From Semisulcospira habei (lineage: Eukaryota > Mollusca > Gastropoda > Semisulcospiridae): a stretch of 64,000 nt of DNA. Positions 1-10,454 of the stretch are shown here, one piece after another (within the stretch, counting starts at the first letter, position 1; the number at the start of each line of letters is the position of its first letter). The position numbers were made by a program, and so were the translations under genes. Below the pieces are notes generated by a model. It searched no databases. It saw nothing but the letters and a program-made list of their open reading frames with translations, and was not told the origin of the DNA. The stretch is taken from assembly GCA_036245525.1 (NCBI GenBank), contig BTPG01000001.1, positions 177,830,611 to 177,894,610 on the forward strand, given 5' to 3'.

Positions 1-120
1 CCGCCCGAATTAACGGCGACACTTACCAGAGGAGAAAAGTCCGACGCCGGAACCCGTTTTCGAACCTCGCACCTTTGGCATTGGTGGCAGGCGCTTTAAC
101 CACTGCGTCACGGACTGCCC
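1..120 (-). mobile_element. tRNA-derived SINE, partial at left edge
   Basis: Read on the minus strand, this begins GGGGCAGTCCGTGACGCAGTGG, an A-box-like RNA polymerase III promoter, and has a B-box-like GGTTCGAAAACGGGTTCC about 30 bases on. The same head with slightly different bases recurs on the plus strand at 16898, so it is a dispersed family. The 3' part runs off the window. Its 5' end abuts the terminal repeat that starts at 121. Confidence 0.75.
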
Positions 121-426
121 CACTGTCTGTGTTGAGTTTTGTCACAAAATAGATTAACATCAATAACACAAACTACATCAAAACGGACTTGCATGTGCTA
201 GAAGTAAGTATGACTTACCAGATCTGAGATACCGTGAAAGGGGCTGGAGAGCGGAGGGTGATAATGAGGTCACTGTTAGTGCCAGTACTCTCAGTCACAG
301 GCACGAAGCAGTAGCACTGGATCTGTCTATACGATTACACCGCTGGACTTGCAGTTACAATTTCAACACTGGACACACAGTTCTTTGGCACTACTTTCAG
401 TTTTACCCCAATGCCCTACAGCAGGA

Positions 427-530
427 GATGGATCGACCATGGTAATTCAAGGGTAGTGCCAGATTAGCTTGGCGACACCAGGCCCAAAGCTAATTTGACA
501 CTACCCTTGAATTATCATGGTCAATCCATC
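427..530. repeat. Hairpin inside the inverted-repeat element
   Basis: An imperfect inverted repeat: the arm starting GATGGATCGACCATGG pairs with the arm ending CCATGGTCAATCCATC-like sequence, around a ~15-nt loop. The arms are about 44 bp with a few mismatches. No function is implied beyond fold-back potential. Confidence 0.7.
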
Positions 531-613
531 TACTACAACTGGTACTCAGTCGTTAGATGACACCTCCCAAAATTGGGAAATGTAGCTGCGGGATTAAATG
601 GGTTAAAGAAAAC

Positions 614-757
614 TGTTCTGTGGTAAACAAAAGGATCTCACTCTTGGCTAGTTTGTTCTGTGGTAAATAAGAGTTTCTCACTTTGGCTAGTTTCTGTTCT
701 GTGGTAAACAAGAGGATCTCACTCTTGCATATTTCTGTTCTGTGGTAAACAAGAGGA
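614..757. repeat. ~41-bp tandem repeat, about 3.5 copies
   Basis: GTTCTGTGGTAAA recurs at 614, 655, 696 and 736, each time followed by variants of ACAAGAGGATCTCACTCTTGGCTAG. It is an interior minisatellite of the 121-2744 element. Confidence 0.8.
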
Positions 758-964
758 TAGTTTCTCAGGACAAAAATGTTTAATCTGGAAAAGTCTGCTT
801 TGAAGATGAACGGACCACCAAAGCAGCACAGAATAAGGAAATGCACATCAGTCTGCTTGGCACACCAAAACCTCATCCAACAGCAACTGAGGCCAACTAA
901 GTGATTAAGAAAAAAAAAAGATTAGCTTAATTGACTGACAGAAAGCGGATGTGATATAAAAAAA

Positions 965-1615
965 AGAAGGGCAAAGCCCATATGGCTCACATGTATCGAC
1001 CGATCCACACATGTCTGACACAACGTTTCTTGTCAAAATATGGCTATTTTTTAACCTATTTTCTGAGCTCTTGTGACCTTGACATTTCCGAGGGGTCATG
1101 CAAATTAGTATGCATAGATAGGTCTTACCATCAGGTATCTCTGTAGCAAGTTTGGGTTTGAAGTTGTGAATAGTATTAGTGAAAAAACATTTTTTGGGTA
1201 AAAATATGGTCATTTTGGACCTATTTCTTGACCTCTTGTGACCCTTGACCTTTCCGAGGGATCAACCAAATTAGTGTGCATATAAAGGTCTTACCATCAG
1301 GTATCTATGTACCAAGTTTGGGTTTGAAGTTGTCAATAGTATTTGAGAAAAAAGAAATTATGTCCCAAAATAGCTATTTTCATATATTTCCTGAGCTGCT
1401 GTGACCTTGACCTTTGTGAGAGGTCACTGAAATTGGTTTGTTTAGAAAGGTCTTGCCACAAAGTATCTTTGGGCCAAGTTTGAAGACTGTAGCTTCAATA
1501 GTCTCCGAGAAAACGCCAATGTTAAAGTTTACCACAGACGACGCAGGACGGACGACCACTGGCCCAGAACATACTTTTGCTTCGCACGCAAGCCCAAAAA
1601 ACAAAAAAACACCAC
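965..1615 (+). repeat. Dispersed repeat R1, copy 1
   Basis: It starts near GGCAAAGCCCATATGGCTCA and ends near TTCGCACGCAAGCCCAAAAA. Inside, a ~170-bp module repeats three times (TGTGACC..TTGACC, AAATTAGTATGCATAGA, AGGTCTTACCATCAGGTATCT, AAGTTTGGGTTTGAAG). The other copies lie at 8268 and 10455 in the same orientation. There is no convincing ORF. The repeat class is unknown. Confidence 0.8.
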
Positions 1616-1629
1616 CGTGTGTGTACAAG

Positions 1630-2510
1630 CACCTGCTTCCATTTACTGTTTTCTTTTCTTCACAGGTGGCATGACTGAGTACAACACAGGTGACACTAGT
1701 GTCATATGTTCTGTCATGAGTAATTTGAGATTCTCTGCTTCTTTTTGTAAGCCATTTATTATGTCCTGCTCTTTAGAATGTTTATTGTTGCATGGGTCTC
1801 TTCGCCTACCTGCTCACCATGGAGTGCCAGTCCAAAGCCCCATTGTGCAATAAAGTCTGCACAGTGGCACTCAAGTATGTGCTGTTTTGGGATTATCTTT
1901 GCTGCTGGAAAGTTGGTTCTAAAGAAGATCATGTAGTTGTCCATGCATTTTTTTGATTTCTTGGATGTGAACACGGCCTGCCCTTCTGATTGGTAGTTTA
2001 TGTGAAACATTCTTGTGAACTTTGGAATACATTTCATTTAAATTAATGCAAACTCTCACATAAACATATGGTATGACTGATAATAGGTGCCCTATAGCTA
2101 GAAAGGGACTAAACAAGTCACGTTCATTTAGCAAGCACTCTGACGCCATCACAAAAGCAGAAAACACACAAGAGAGTATGACACATATTCCGTGACTGAC
2201 TGCCTGAATGTTTTTATCCCACGAAGAACCTTGCAACAAGAATATCTAGTTCTCTAGTTGTGGATGAAACTAATGCTAATAGCAAGGAATGTGGCATCTT
2301 GGATACCACTTGTCTTCTGGCTATCGTCCGTCAGTGTTCTCATTAATTCCTGCTCTGCTCCCACCTCTCGCAAACCTAACCTTTTAGTGTCAGTGGGAGT
2401 ATGTCTGCAGTCTTGTTAACTATGTACAATGAATGTAATGTCTAAGTGCTTTGCTATAGATGAACATTACAAAAAGATTTAATGAAATATATGATAGAAA
2501 TGATAACATT
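1630..2510. other. No recognisable feature
   Basis: This is the interior of the inverted-repeat element. Short ORFs occur on both strands, but none resembles a known protein or shows repeat structure. Confidence 0.6.
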
Positions 2511-2744
2511 GATCCGTGCTACCACTTTGTGCCTGTGACTGAGAGTACTGGCACTAACAGTGACCTCATTATCACCCTCCGCTCTCCAGCCCCTTTCATG
2601 GTATCTCAGATCTGGTAAGTCATACTTACTCTAGGCATGTTACTTCTAGCACATGCAAGTCCGTTTTGATGTAGTTTGTAGCGTATTTCTGTTATTGATG
2701 TTGGAACTTTATCTATTTTGTGACAAAACTCAACACAGACAGTG

Positions 2745-2990
2745 AAATCCATTCTTTTCTCTTTATTTCCACCTTATCCTGCTGGCTACTAGTTTGTCAC
2801 AACTATAGTGTGTTTGGTGTCAGTGTGTTGGGCAGAATGTCTGCTTTTAAGCAAACAAAGTTTTGCATCACACACTTCAACGGTAAATAAGAAAGTCATG
2901 AAAAACAAAAGGTAGTCATTTTCCCTGCTGTACTGCGCTTATCAGGAAGCTCGCTTATCAGCCAACCTGACAGCTGGAAGACTCGCTTCC
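2745..2990. other. No recognisable feature
   Basis: Spacer between the inverted-repeat element and the truncated 3' end of the gypsy element. I find no second LTR here. Confidence 0.6.
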
Positions 2991-3976
2991 TTAGCGTGTG
3001 GGCACCAGCTGTGACCCAGTTTCTCGGCTCGCCTGGAACAAACCAATTGGCCGATCTGGGAATGCTGTGGTTCGGCTCGGGTCAACTTTTTCATGGCGTG
3101 GGTAGAGTTTCCCGTCATCATCCTGCATTAGAATGGCAGCAACTCCGTCGTTGGAGGCATCAGTACTCAGGATGAAAGTCTTCCATGGGTTGGGAAGGTG
3201 TAGAATGGGCTTCTCGGACAAGATGTCACATACCGCCTGGAATGCTCGCTCTTGGGCTCCCCCCATTTCACATTGTTGGGTTGTCCTTTCTTCAGCAAGT
3301 CAGTCAGGGGTGCTGTGACAACTGTGAATTTTGGGATGTACTCCCAGTAGTAGTTCGCCAGGCCCATGAATGAAGGAACTTTCGTCTTGGTAGTAAGTCG
3401 TGGGGCATCCCTGATCTTTCTCATGTTGTCGTCATGTGGCCCTTTCAAGCCTTCACTCAGCCGGTGCCTGATGAAGTCTAAGTTGTTGGCCCCAAGAATA
3501 CACTTGCTTGGTCGGATGGTAAAATTCACATCTGACAGACACTGGAACAGCTCTCAGAGGACCTTGAGGTGATCTCCCCAGGTCCCAGTAAAAGGCCACA
3601 TTCTGCATATCTTCTAGGATCTTTTTCTGTCCTCTCTTCAAAGTGGCACCACTGTTCACCATTACAAAAGGCATCTTCAGGAACTCCCAATGACCGTTGG
3701 GTGTAACAAACACTGTCTTGTAGATGTCTTTCTCTGCAAACTTGATTTGCCAGTACCCTTTGCTTAGGCCAATTTTAGAGAAGAATCGGTCTCCACTGAC
3801 CTTCTGGAACAGTTCTTCTGCTGTGGGTCGAATACTGTCAGCTTATTGAGTTTACGGTAGTCCAAACACACCCGGATGGATCCATCTGGTTTCTTCACGA
3901 TGACTACTGGGGATGAATATGGTGACTTGGGCACCCTTGATGACTCCCAGGTTTAGCATCTCCTTGATATCCTTCT
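2991..3976 (-). pseudogene. pol: Gypsy reverse transcriptase with the start of RNase H, broken
   Basis: Fragments in shifting frames carry RT signatures: GYWQIKF, FVTPNGHWEFLKMPF (3670-3715), PSKCILGANNLDFIRHRLS near 3470-3520, and the connection motif MGLANYYWEYIPKF. They are followed by RNase H STDASNDGVAAILMQ near 3130-3180. The YxDD box region (about 3540-3600) is scrambled. The RNase H is cut after roughly 60 residues. The domain lies directly downstream of integrase, without the usual intervening order. Confidence 0.85.
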
Positions 3977-4759
3977 TCAGTTCTTCCCTCGTAGACGATA
4001 TGGCTTGCTGCGAACCGGCTTGTTTGACGTCAGATTACCTTCATGCTGGATGGTGTCTGTTGTCCCCGGATCAGGTGTAAACTGATGCTTAAACTCCGTA
4101 GTTAGGATTCTCAGCTCTTCTTGTTGTGTCTGGGTCAAGTTCTGACCAAACTGGATGTCTTCAATATCCTCCTTGTGGCGGAGTTCATTTAGGTCGAACA
4201 GGTTCTCGTCGTCTAGTCTCTCATCAGCAGCCAGACGCACCGATGCCGCTTGTTGTGGTTTGTCCTGAAGACCTCTCTCGATGTACTTCTTCAGCAGATT
4301 CGCGTGGTAAGTCTTCATCATGTTGCTGACCTTAACTCTGTAGTCTTTGATGCCAACCACTGTGTCAACCACGTACGGCCTCTCCCACTGCATCAGGAAC
4401 TTCTTGTTGGTGGGGAGAAGAACCAACACTTGGTCACCTGGCTGGAACCATCGAGGTTTGGCTTTACGGTCATAATAACGCTTCCCCTTGTTCTGAGCCT
4501 TTTCCAATTCTTCTCGAGCCATCCTGAGGTTATCCTCCAGCTTACTTCTCAGGTCGAGGACATAATAGTAGCTGATCTTCACCTCAGGCGCGTCGATGTC
4601 TTTGGTCCACAGCTCCTTCAAAATGTGCATGGGTCCCCTTACAGTCCTGCCGTACAGGAATTTCAAAGGGGGAGAACCCTGTCGAATCCTGAGGAATTTC
4701 ACAGTATGCGAAGAGCAAGGCATTGATGTATCTATGCCACAACCTTGGCTGCTCAGCAC
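3977..4759 (-). pseudogene. pol: Integrase C-terminus fused to N-terminus of RT (single open frame)
   Basis: A 260-codon open frame. The first ~150 residues are the end of a retroviral-type integrase: LKFLYGRTVRGPM, then YYDRKAKPRWFQPGDQVLVL, then HANLLKKYI. The last ~50 residues are the RT entry region (QQEELRILTTEFKHQF, then PVRSKPYRL). Both domains share one uninterrupted frame, so INT-then-RT is the real order and not a rearrangement artefact. The frame ends at a stop just inside RT. It belongs to the same polyprotein as the fragments on either side. Confidence 0.85.
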
Positions 4760-4812
4760 ACAGTTTCTTCAGCATAGCCTTCAATGTTGCTTTCAACTTT
4801 TCAACCAACCCG

Positions 4813-5345
4813 TTACATGGGGTGGTAAGGGGTCGTAGTGAGGTGACAGATGGTCAACAGCCGATTGACTTCCTCCATGCAGTCGGAGACAAACTGGGTC
4901 CCTAAATCACTCAGGATCTCCTCAGGAATTCTCAGACGGCTGAACATGTCCACGAGCGCCTCTGCTACTGTTGGAGTGTCGATCTTCCTTAGTGGCATGG
5001 CCTCAGGATATCTTGTAGTGTGATCCAACAGTGTCAGAATGTAGCGATGACCATCTTCACATGGGGGAGATATTGGCCCCACCAGGTCCACAGCTACCCG
5101 TTTGAAAGGCGTATCGATAAGTGGCATCTTCTCAAGAGGAATCTTGGGCACCTTTCTCTTGGAGATTGTCTTCTGGCATATGTCGCAAGATCTGCAGAAT
5201 CGGGGGACGTCGCCCCCCATATCAGGCCAGTAGAAGACTGCTTAGATCCTGTTGAGGGTCTTACTGATTCCCAGGTATCCTCCCCCAAGATGGAATCATG
5301 GCCCAGTTTCATCACCTGCACCATCAGGGTTTCATTAACCATCAC
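4813..5345 (-). pseudogene. pol: Gypsy integrase: zinc-binding region and catalytic core
   Basis: The 135-residue segment at 5220-4813 has the second half of an HHCC finger (CRSCDICQKT), then FKRVAVDLVGPI with the first catalytic Asp, LTLLDHTTRYPEAMPL, and ILSDLGTQFVSD with the second Asp. It ends in TTPYHPM, the start of the segment leading to the catalytic Glu. The HH part of the finger is in a shifted frame at about 5280-5345. Frameshifts separate the pieces, so this copy cannot make integrase. Confidence 0.85.
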
Positions 5346-5421
5346 TTGATGGACAGGCTTGTCTCCATGGCTGGTGTATACCCAGTACAGGATATCTTTG
5401 CGTCATGGGCTCGGTCTGACC

Positions 5422-5667
5422 TCAGAACTTGTCAAGCGTGGGGTCGGCTCTCTGTAATTCCACCAGCTTGTCTCTATTCACCGCGGCTGCTTCTGTGCTG
5501 TTAGCTACATTTAGAGGGATGGTCTGTGACTCTTCTTTGCTTGACTTCTCGTGGTAACGGCACGTTTCAGGTCTCCACTCCGGATCTGGATCCTCTGCGT
5601 TTCTGGCACCGTCAACGTTTTCAATGATAAGGTCGTAGACTGGGGTCTTCACGCATAACACCTTCAC
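5422..5667 (-). pseudogene. Gypsy pol linker between protease and integrase
   Basis: An 81-codon open stretch downstream of the protease. It is rich in charged residues and has ELQRADPTLDKF near its end, a motif like the EAQREDPSL segment that precedes the integrase finger in gypsy polyproteins. It is part of the broken polyprotein, with no independent function inferred. Confidence 0.5.
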
Positions 5668-5670
5668 CTC

Positions 5671-6015
5671 TCATGTCAGGTACGGGGTGTTGACACTGAC
5701 CTTAGCAAGGGGGATAATTGTCACAGTTCCGTCTGCCAGAATGAGAGTTGTCCACTCCTGTAGCTTCTGGTCTTCAGCAAATAGGTCTTCTCTCATGATG
5801 ATGGCGCTACAACCCGTGTCTCTCAGCACACTTACTGATATATTGCCGACGAATGATGACACCACAGACATGTTGGTACCACTTCTGCCTACCGTCCCCT
5901 GGTCTTGGTTGGGCCTTCTGGGTTTGTCGCCTCGGCGAACACTCTTGGAAGGACACTGTATCGCCTTGTGTCCTTTCATTCCACAGGAAAAACATGTCAG
6001 GCTCTCCATCGGCAT
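5671..6015 (-). pseudogene. Gypsy CCHC zinc knuckle and aspartic protease
   Basis: A 114-codon open segment. CFSCGMKGHKAIQCPS is a CX2CX4HX4C nucleocapsid knuckle. About 45 residues later, VLRDTGCSAIIMRED is the retropepsin active-site region, with DTG as the catalytic triad, and LILADGTVTIIPLAKV continues the protease fold. The frame ends before the linker. Together with the gag fragments it marks the gag/pro junction. Confidence 0.85.
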
Positions 6016-6322
6016 GTGTTTCAGGGTGTCTCCGACATCGTGGTTTTCCTATGCTGGAGAAGACACACGCTGCGGCTTTCCGGGCCCGAACTTCATGTTG
6101 TGGGCGTCCAGGTATCTTTGAGCGAAGTCTGCTAGGGCCTTCAGTGACTAGTCCTTTGACTCCCTGAGGTGGGCGGCCAGGTCCTTAGAACATGTGCTGA
6201 GAACTTGTTCTTTGATGATGAGGTCACACAGGTCCTGGTACTCCTATCCATTTCTTCCAGGTAGGTCCTGATTCTCTCAAAAAATAGGCCGGGTGTTTCT
6301 CCTTCCTCAGGCTTGCAATTCC

Positions 6323-6379
6323 AGTTAGTTAGTTAGTTGGGTTTAACGCTGAGCAGGCGACTAAGGCCATCTCACGGCG
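6323..6379 (-). mobile_element. Short LINE 3'-tail insertion in the gypsy element
   Basis: A 57-bp insertion that matches the 3' tail of the I/Nimb-like LINEs (minus-sense GGCGTTAAACCCAACTAACT). It is flanked by TTGCAATTCC at 6313-6322 and 6380-6389. It is an extremely truncated retroposition product. Confidence 0.75.
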
Positions 6380-6395
6380 TTGCAATTCCTGAATC

Positions 6396-6611
6396 AATCC
6401 AGACCAAAAAGGTGACTGCCAAGCGTGTAATATGCAAAGAAGTACCCAACGGAGAAAGAAACACGCTTAGAAAAGACGGGTACAACACAATTTATTAATA
6501 TTTCGGGTAAATACCTTTTGTTTGTCTATTTTGACAAAGGGTATTTACCCGAAATATTAATAAATTGTGTTGTACCCGTCTTTTCTAAGCGTGTTTCTTT
6601 CTCCGTTGGGT
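6396..6611. mobile_element. Foldback/MITE insertion with 79-bp near-perfect hairpin
   Basis: AATTCCTGAATC occurs at 6384-6395 and again at 6612-6623, bracketing this insertion. Within it, 6443-6521 and 6534-6612 are near-perfect inverted repeats with ends TACCCAACGGAG and CTCCGTTGGGTA and a ~12-nt loop. The outer TA dinucleotides fit a Tc1/mariner-like MITE inserted inside the larger insertion. Confidence 0.7.
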
Positions 6612-6640
6612 AATTCCTGAATCGTCATCTGTAACCCTCT

Positions 6641-7258
6641 TCAGTGAAGTTTCAGCAGGGCGGCTCTCAACTGCGCATAATCCTTGGCTTCTTCTCTTGG
6701 CAGGCGGGTGTAGAAGTCAAGCGTTTTGCTGGTCAAAAGTGCGCTCAGTTTGGTGGCCCAAGTCTCCTGACTCCACTTGTTGCTGCTTGCAAAGCGCTCG
6801 AACCACTCCAGGTAAGCATCCATTTTATCTGAAATTTCTGCAAAAGGCGGTAGTTTTGGCACACGGGCTGTTTGCTCTCTGCCGGATAAAGCTGCTACTT
6901 CAGTTGTCCTCTGGCTCTGTGCCTCTAACTATATCCTCTTGAGATGAATATCGTGTTGTCGCTGCCTCTCTGCCTCTTCTCGCCCCTCTTCTCGCCGTTT
7001 CTCTGCCTCTTTTCACTGTTTCTCTGCCTCTTCTGGCCTTTTCTCTGCTGCTTGAATTTCGAGTTTCTTGATCTCACGCTCTTCGGCTCTTTCTTCTCTC
7101 TCCAATCTCTTCTCTTCTTCTCTCTCAAGTCTCTTTTCTTTTTCCCTCTCCTTTTCTCTCTCCTTCTCTCTCTCCTTTACAAACTCGAGGAGTTGAGCTC
7201 CTTCGAGTCCACATTCCTTTCCAGTTCTCAGGAATGTCTCCATTTCCGATGTCGCCAT
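6641..7258 (-). pseudogene. gag: Gypsy gag (capsid region), broken
   Basis: The N-terminal 81 codons (7258-7013) start MATSEMETFLRTGKECGLEG and run into a long Lys/Glu/Arg coiled-coil tract. After a frameshift, 6862-6641 carries a retrotransposon Gag signature: PFAEISDKMDAYLEWFERFA, then WATKLSALLTSKTLDFYTRLP. It would form the particle shell. The start is the first ATG after the primer binding site. Frameshifts fall in the repetitive coiled-coil tract. Confidence 0.8.
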
Positions 7259-7320
7259 CTCTGCTTTTCACTGCTGTCTGTTGTCTCCGGCTACCCTTTC
7301 CACCGAGCCAATTGAAGAAG

Positions 7321-7337
7321 TCCTGTCAGAGGTGCCA
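7321..7337 (-). other. Primer binding site of the gypsy element
   Basis: Directly downstream of the LTR end on the minus strand is TTTGGCACCTCTGACAGG. TGG followed by a tRNA-3'-end-like stretch is typical of LTR elements. I did not assign the tRNA. Confidence 0.55.
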
Positions 7338-7339
7338 AA

Positions 7340-8191
7340 TGTTATGTGGTAGTCGTAGTATGATGCAATCACACCAGACACACGCATGTAGGATTCTTGT
7401 AAAGAAACTTCACTCAGCTGCATCTCGTCACATGTGGCACAAGGTTGTAGACCACAATGGAGTAACAGTTCCAACAATATTTATTGCAGCGATGCGATCT
7501 CCACACAATGCATCCACAAATGCACCAACACTGATACAATGTCTCCTCTACAATGCTTCAACACTTTTGACACACTGCGTCTCTCATACAATGTACACAC
7601 ATACTTCCTAACATGGTCTTTTATACTATTAAAGATTTCCAGAATAATCCAGCAAATTCTCCCAACACAACCAATCAGAAAACAAAACGTAACCAAAACT
7701 CATTAATATTCATGAAAAAGAACACCCGAAAAGTTACTACAAATTTCCACTACTATCTAAACGCCCTTAATACAATGTTACGAAATGTTGCCAACAACTT
7801 TGACATCATATATGAGGTCACTAGAAAGATCTGACCCTGCTCGAACCTTCCAATCTAATGTAGAATAAGGCGAGCCATTGTGCATGCATTCACTGGTACT
7901 GCAAATGGTACTGGTGACTGCATGTACAGGTGGGTTCAAAATTACATAGACATTCATCACACACAGACATACACAGACATCATGTCCAACACATGTTCAC
8001 ATAGCACACACTACCCTAGACCTACCCTTGGCCTGGGTGGAGGGATGGGCAAGTTGTGTGATATCTCGGGCTGGGACTCTGACCGCGGCCGCTCGTCTGT
8101 CACACAACATCAAACACAGATTATCTACAACTGTTCATAAAACAGGTATCAACCCTGATAATGACATGCAGAAAATTAAGTTACCACAACA
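7340..8191 (-). repeat. LTR of the gypsy element (only copy present)
   Basis: The inner boundary (minus sense ...ACCACATAACA) abuts the primer binding site. The outer boundary (minus sense TGTTGTGGTA...) at 8191 gives an imperfect TG...CA terminal inverted repeat. The length is about 852 bp. With no partner LTR the outer boundary is inferred from these ends only. Confidence 0.6.
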
Positions 8192-8267
8192 TCAAACTAT
8201 TAACCCTTTGGCTGTTGGTAGCAGTTTTTGTTGCAATGATTCTGGTGGGAATCATTGCAACATTACA

Positions 8268-9060
8268 ACAAGAAAGGCAAAGCCATTATGGCTCATGTGT
8301 ATGACCGATTGACATACAAGGGTTGGCTTGTGCAGCAACAAAATCCATGTTATCTGTCAACCCCCCATAGACGCTGGAGGCATTGTTGTGATGAGTCGAC
8401 CAAATTAGTATGCATAGGAAGGTCTTATCAGTTATCTTTGTACCAAATTTGGTTGAAAAATTTGCAAAAATTTGGGAATACCTACAATTTTGTCAAAAAT
8501 CAGCATTTTACACACATTTGCCAGCCTCATGACCCTTGACCTTTCCAAGGGGTCATCCAAATTAATATGCATAGATAGGTCTTACTATCAGGTATCTCTG
8601 TACCAAATTTTGGGTTTGAAGTTGTGAATAGTATTTGAGAAAAAACATTGTCAAAATATGGCTATTTTAGACCTATTTCCTGAGCTCTCATGACCCTTGA
8701 CCTTTCCGAAGGATCAAGCAAATCAGTGTGCATAGAAAGGTCTTCCCATCAGCTATCTCTGTAGCAAGTTTGGGTTTAAAGTTGTGAATAGTATTTGAGA
8801 AAAAAACATCTGGTGTCAAAATATGGCTATTTCAGACCTATTTTTTGATCCCCTGTGACCTTGACCTTTGAGAGAGGTCCATCAAATTGGTATGTTTAGA
8901 AAGGTCTTACCACAAAGTATCCTTGGGCCAAGTTTGAAGAATGTGGCTTGAATAGTCTCCAAGAAAATGCCAACGTTAAAGTTTACCACGGACGACAGTG
9001 GACAGACGGACGCCAACTGGCCCAAAACATACTCACTTTTGCTTCGCACGTGAGCCAAAA
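8268..9060 (+). repeat. Dispersed repeat R1, copy 2
   Basis: Same modules as at 965. The head is AAAGGCAAAGCCATTATGGCTCATG, followed by four ~170-bp internal repeats with CCTTGACCTTTCC and AGGTCTTACTATCAGGTATCT. The tail GCTTCGCACGTGAGCCAAAAA ends at 9060. Confidence 0.8.
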
Positions 9061-9338
9061 ATCACTACTGACTGCCAAAGGATTAGCACCCTGGTGCATG
9101 CAGACATCAGTACTGTTGATAGTACCAGTGGATGCATGCTCAAGTGGGTCTGAAAGTAAATTGTCCTATCTCAAAAGTCCTGTTGACAGAATTTGCTGAT
9201 GTAAGCTTATAATGAACACACATCGTAAGTTATAGGTAGAAGGGGTTTGCTGAGCTATATTTTTGGGTCGTTTTTGTCTACCGTATTTTCAATACGGTAG
9301 ACTTTGAGATGGAGCTGGTCGGAGTACGTTCCATAGCA
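9061..9338. other. No recognisable feature
   Basis: Unique-looking sequence. A short palindrome (CTACCGTATTTTCAATACGGTAG, about 9279-9301) is present. No coding signal. Confidence 0.5.
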
Positions 9339-9743
9339 TGCAAATGACGAACAAAGGCGGGCACACATCAGACTCTGATAGTGAAGTAACACAATAAAAA
9401 TTATGCTAACCACGATGTTGAACATATATTTTGGTGGGAAACGCCGTGTGTGTGTGTATGTAGACACGAGTTTCTCCTGTGTCTGTGTACGTACAGGTCT
9501 GAAACTTTAGGAAATGCTTCCTTCAAGATGTAAAAAAAAAAAATGCTGAAGCATTTCCTAAAGTTTCAGACCTGTACGTACACAGAAACAGGAGAAACTC
9601 GTGTCTACATACATACACACACACACGGCGTTTCCCACCAAAATGTACGTTCAACAGCGTGGTTAGCATAGCATCACGTAATTTTTATTGTGTTACTTCA
9701 CTATCAGAGTCTGATGTGTGCCCGCCTTTGTTCTCCATTTGCA
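9339..9743. repeat. ~405-bp palindrome (foldback MITE-like)
   Basis: Arms 9339-9527 and 9543-9743 are inverted copies with few differences. Shared pieces are TGCAAATG, AACAAAGGCGGGCACACATC, GTTTCTCCTGTGTCTGTGTACGTAC-like sequence and AAACTTTAGGAAATGCTT. The centre is an A-rich loop at 9530-9541. A diverged copy of the right arm lies at 12654-12841 and is split by a LINE. Confidence 0.85.
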
Positions 9744-10454
9744 AAAGGCCTACCAAGGTCAATCCCTGCTACCAGTAATTATATGTTCCCTCCATATTAT
9801 TTGTAAAATTAGTAAATTTGAAGAAAGTGTGAAGTGCAACAGCTTGCACTATTTGACCCAGCAGTTGCAAGGTCATGGGCAAACATGCCTCTTGCTGGTA
9901 GCTTGTCAATTTCAGTTTGACTTTCAAAAGGAATGTTTTGAGCCACATTGTCAACATATTGCTGTCCGAGTAATGCGTTGTATTGTATGGCATCCCTGAT
10001 GCGCACACATCCATCTATTTCATGATGGTCAAGGCGCCACAGGGTTGGAAGCTGAAGCTATGAAAGCCTGCTGCCACTAAGCACTACTTCATGTGCAAAC
10101 CTCCACCTGCTATTAACTTCGGCGCATGTGATATATTTCTGTTTCCATTCCAGTAATGTAATGGAATAGTGTTTTTTCCTGATTGTTGTTAACTAAAACA
10201 ACCTGAACATTTTAGTATTCATAACTGAAGCGACAGTTGTGAAAGTGACCTTGTGCGCGCCTTTTTTGATCTTCTTCAAAGGCCTCTTCTTTTTCAGGTC
10301 TTGCATGGTTTGCGGGAAAATGCTGTTGAAAATTGGGTGCTGTTATCTTAAAAACAACTTGAGAGTGCATATTGTTTTGAATCATGCCAAGAAGCTCGGT
10401 TGATTAGTGTGTGTTTCCGTCGAACTGAGCCAAGGTATCCAAGAAGTCAACAAG
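9744..10454. other. No recognisable feature
   Basis: Non-repetitive sequence with only short ORFs on either strand. None resembles a known family. Confidence 0.5.

Larger units (their letters stand above)
121..2744. mobile_element. Element with ~200-bp terminal inverted repeats, no coding capacity seen
   Basis: Positions 121-322 and 2511-2744 are inverted copies, with small indels. Both outer ends read CACTGTCTGTGTTGAG. The 2.2-kb interior holds a hairpin, a 41-bp tandem repeat and one copy of the ~650-bp dispersed repeat, but no transposase-like ORF. A non-autonomous DNA transposon or foldback element is most likely. The left flank is a SINE end and the right flank begins AAATCC, so I cannot identify a target duplication. 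The family is not recognised. Confidence 0.6.
2991..8191 (-). mobile_element. Degenerate Ty3/gypsy-type LTR retrotransposon, INT before RT (Gmr1-like order)
   Basis: On the minus strand, from high to low coordinates, I see one LTR (7340-8191), a primer binding site, gag, CCHC knuckle plus aspartic protease, zinc-binding region and core of integrase, integrase C-terminus, then reverse transcriptase and the start of RNase H. INT upstream of RT is the order of copia elements, yet the sequences are gypsy-like. This is the arrangement described for Gmr1-like gypsy elements. The element has many frameshifts and stops and two nested insertions in gag-pol, and it is truncated in RNase H with no 3' LTR. 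Confidence 0.85.

Noticed and set aside
4190..4230. CTGATGAG on the minus strand as a hammerhead core
   Set aside because: It lies in gypsy coding sequence, has no GAAA after a stem II, and no pairing stem I.
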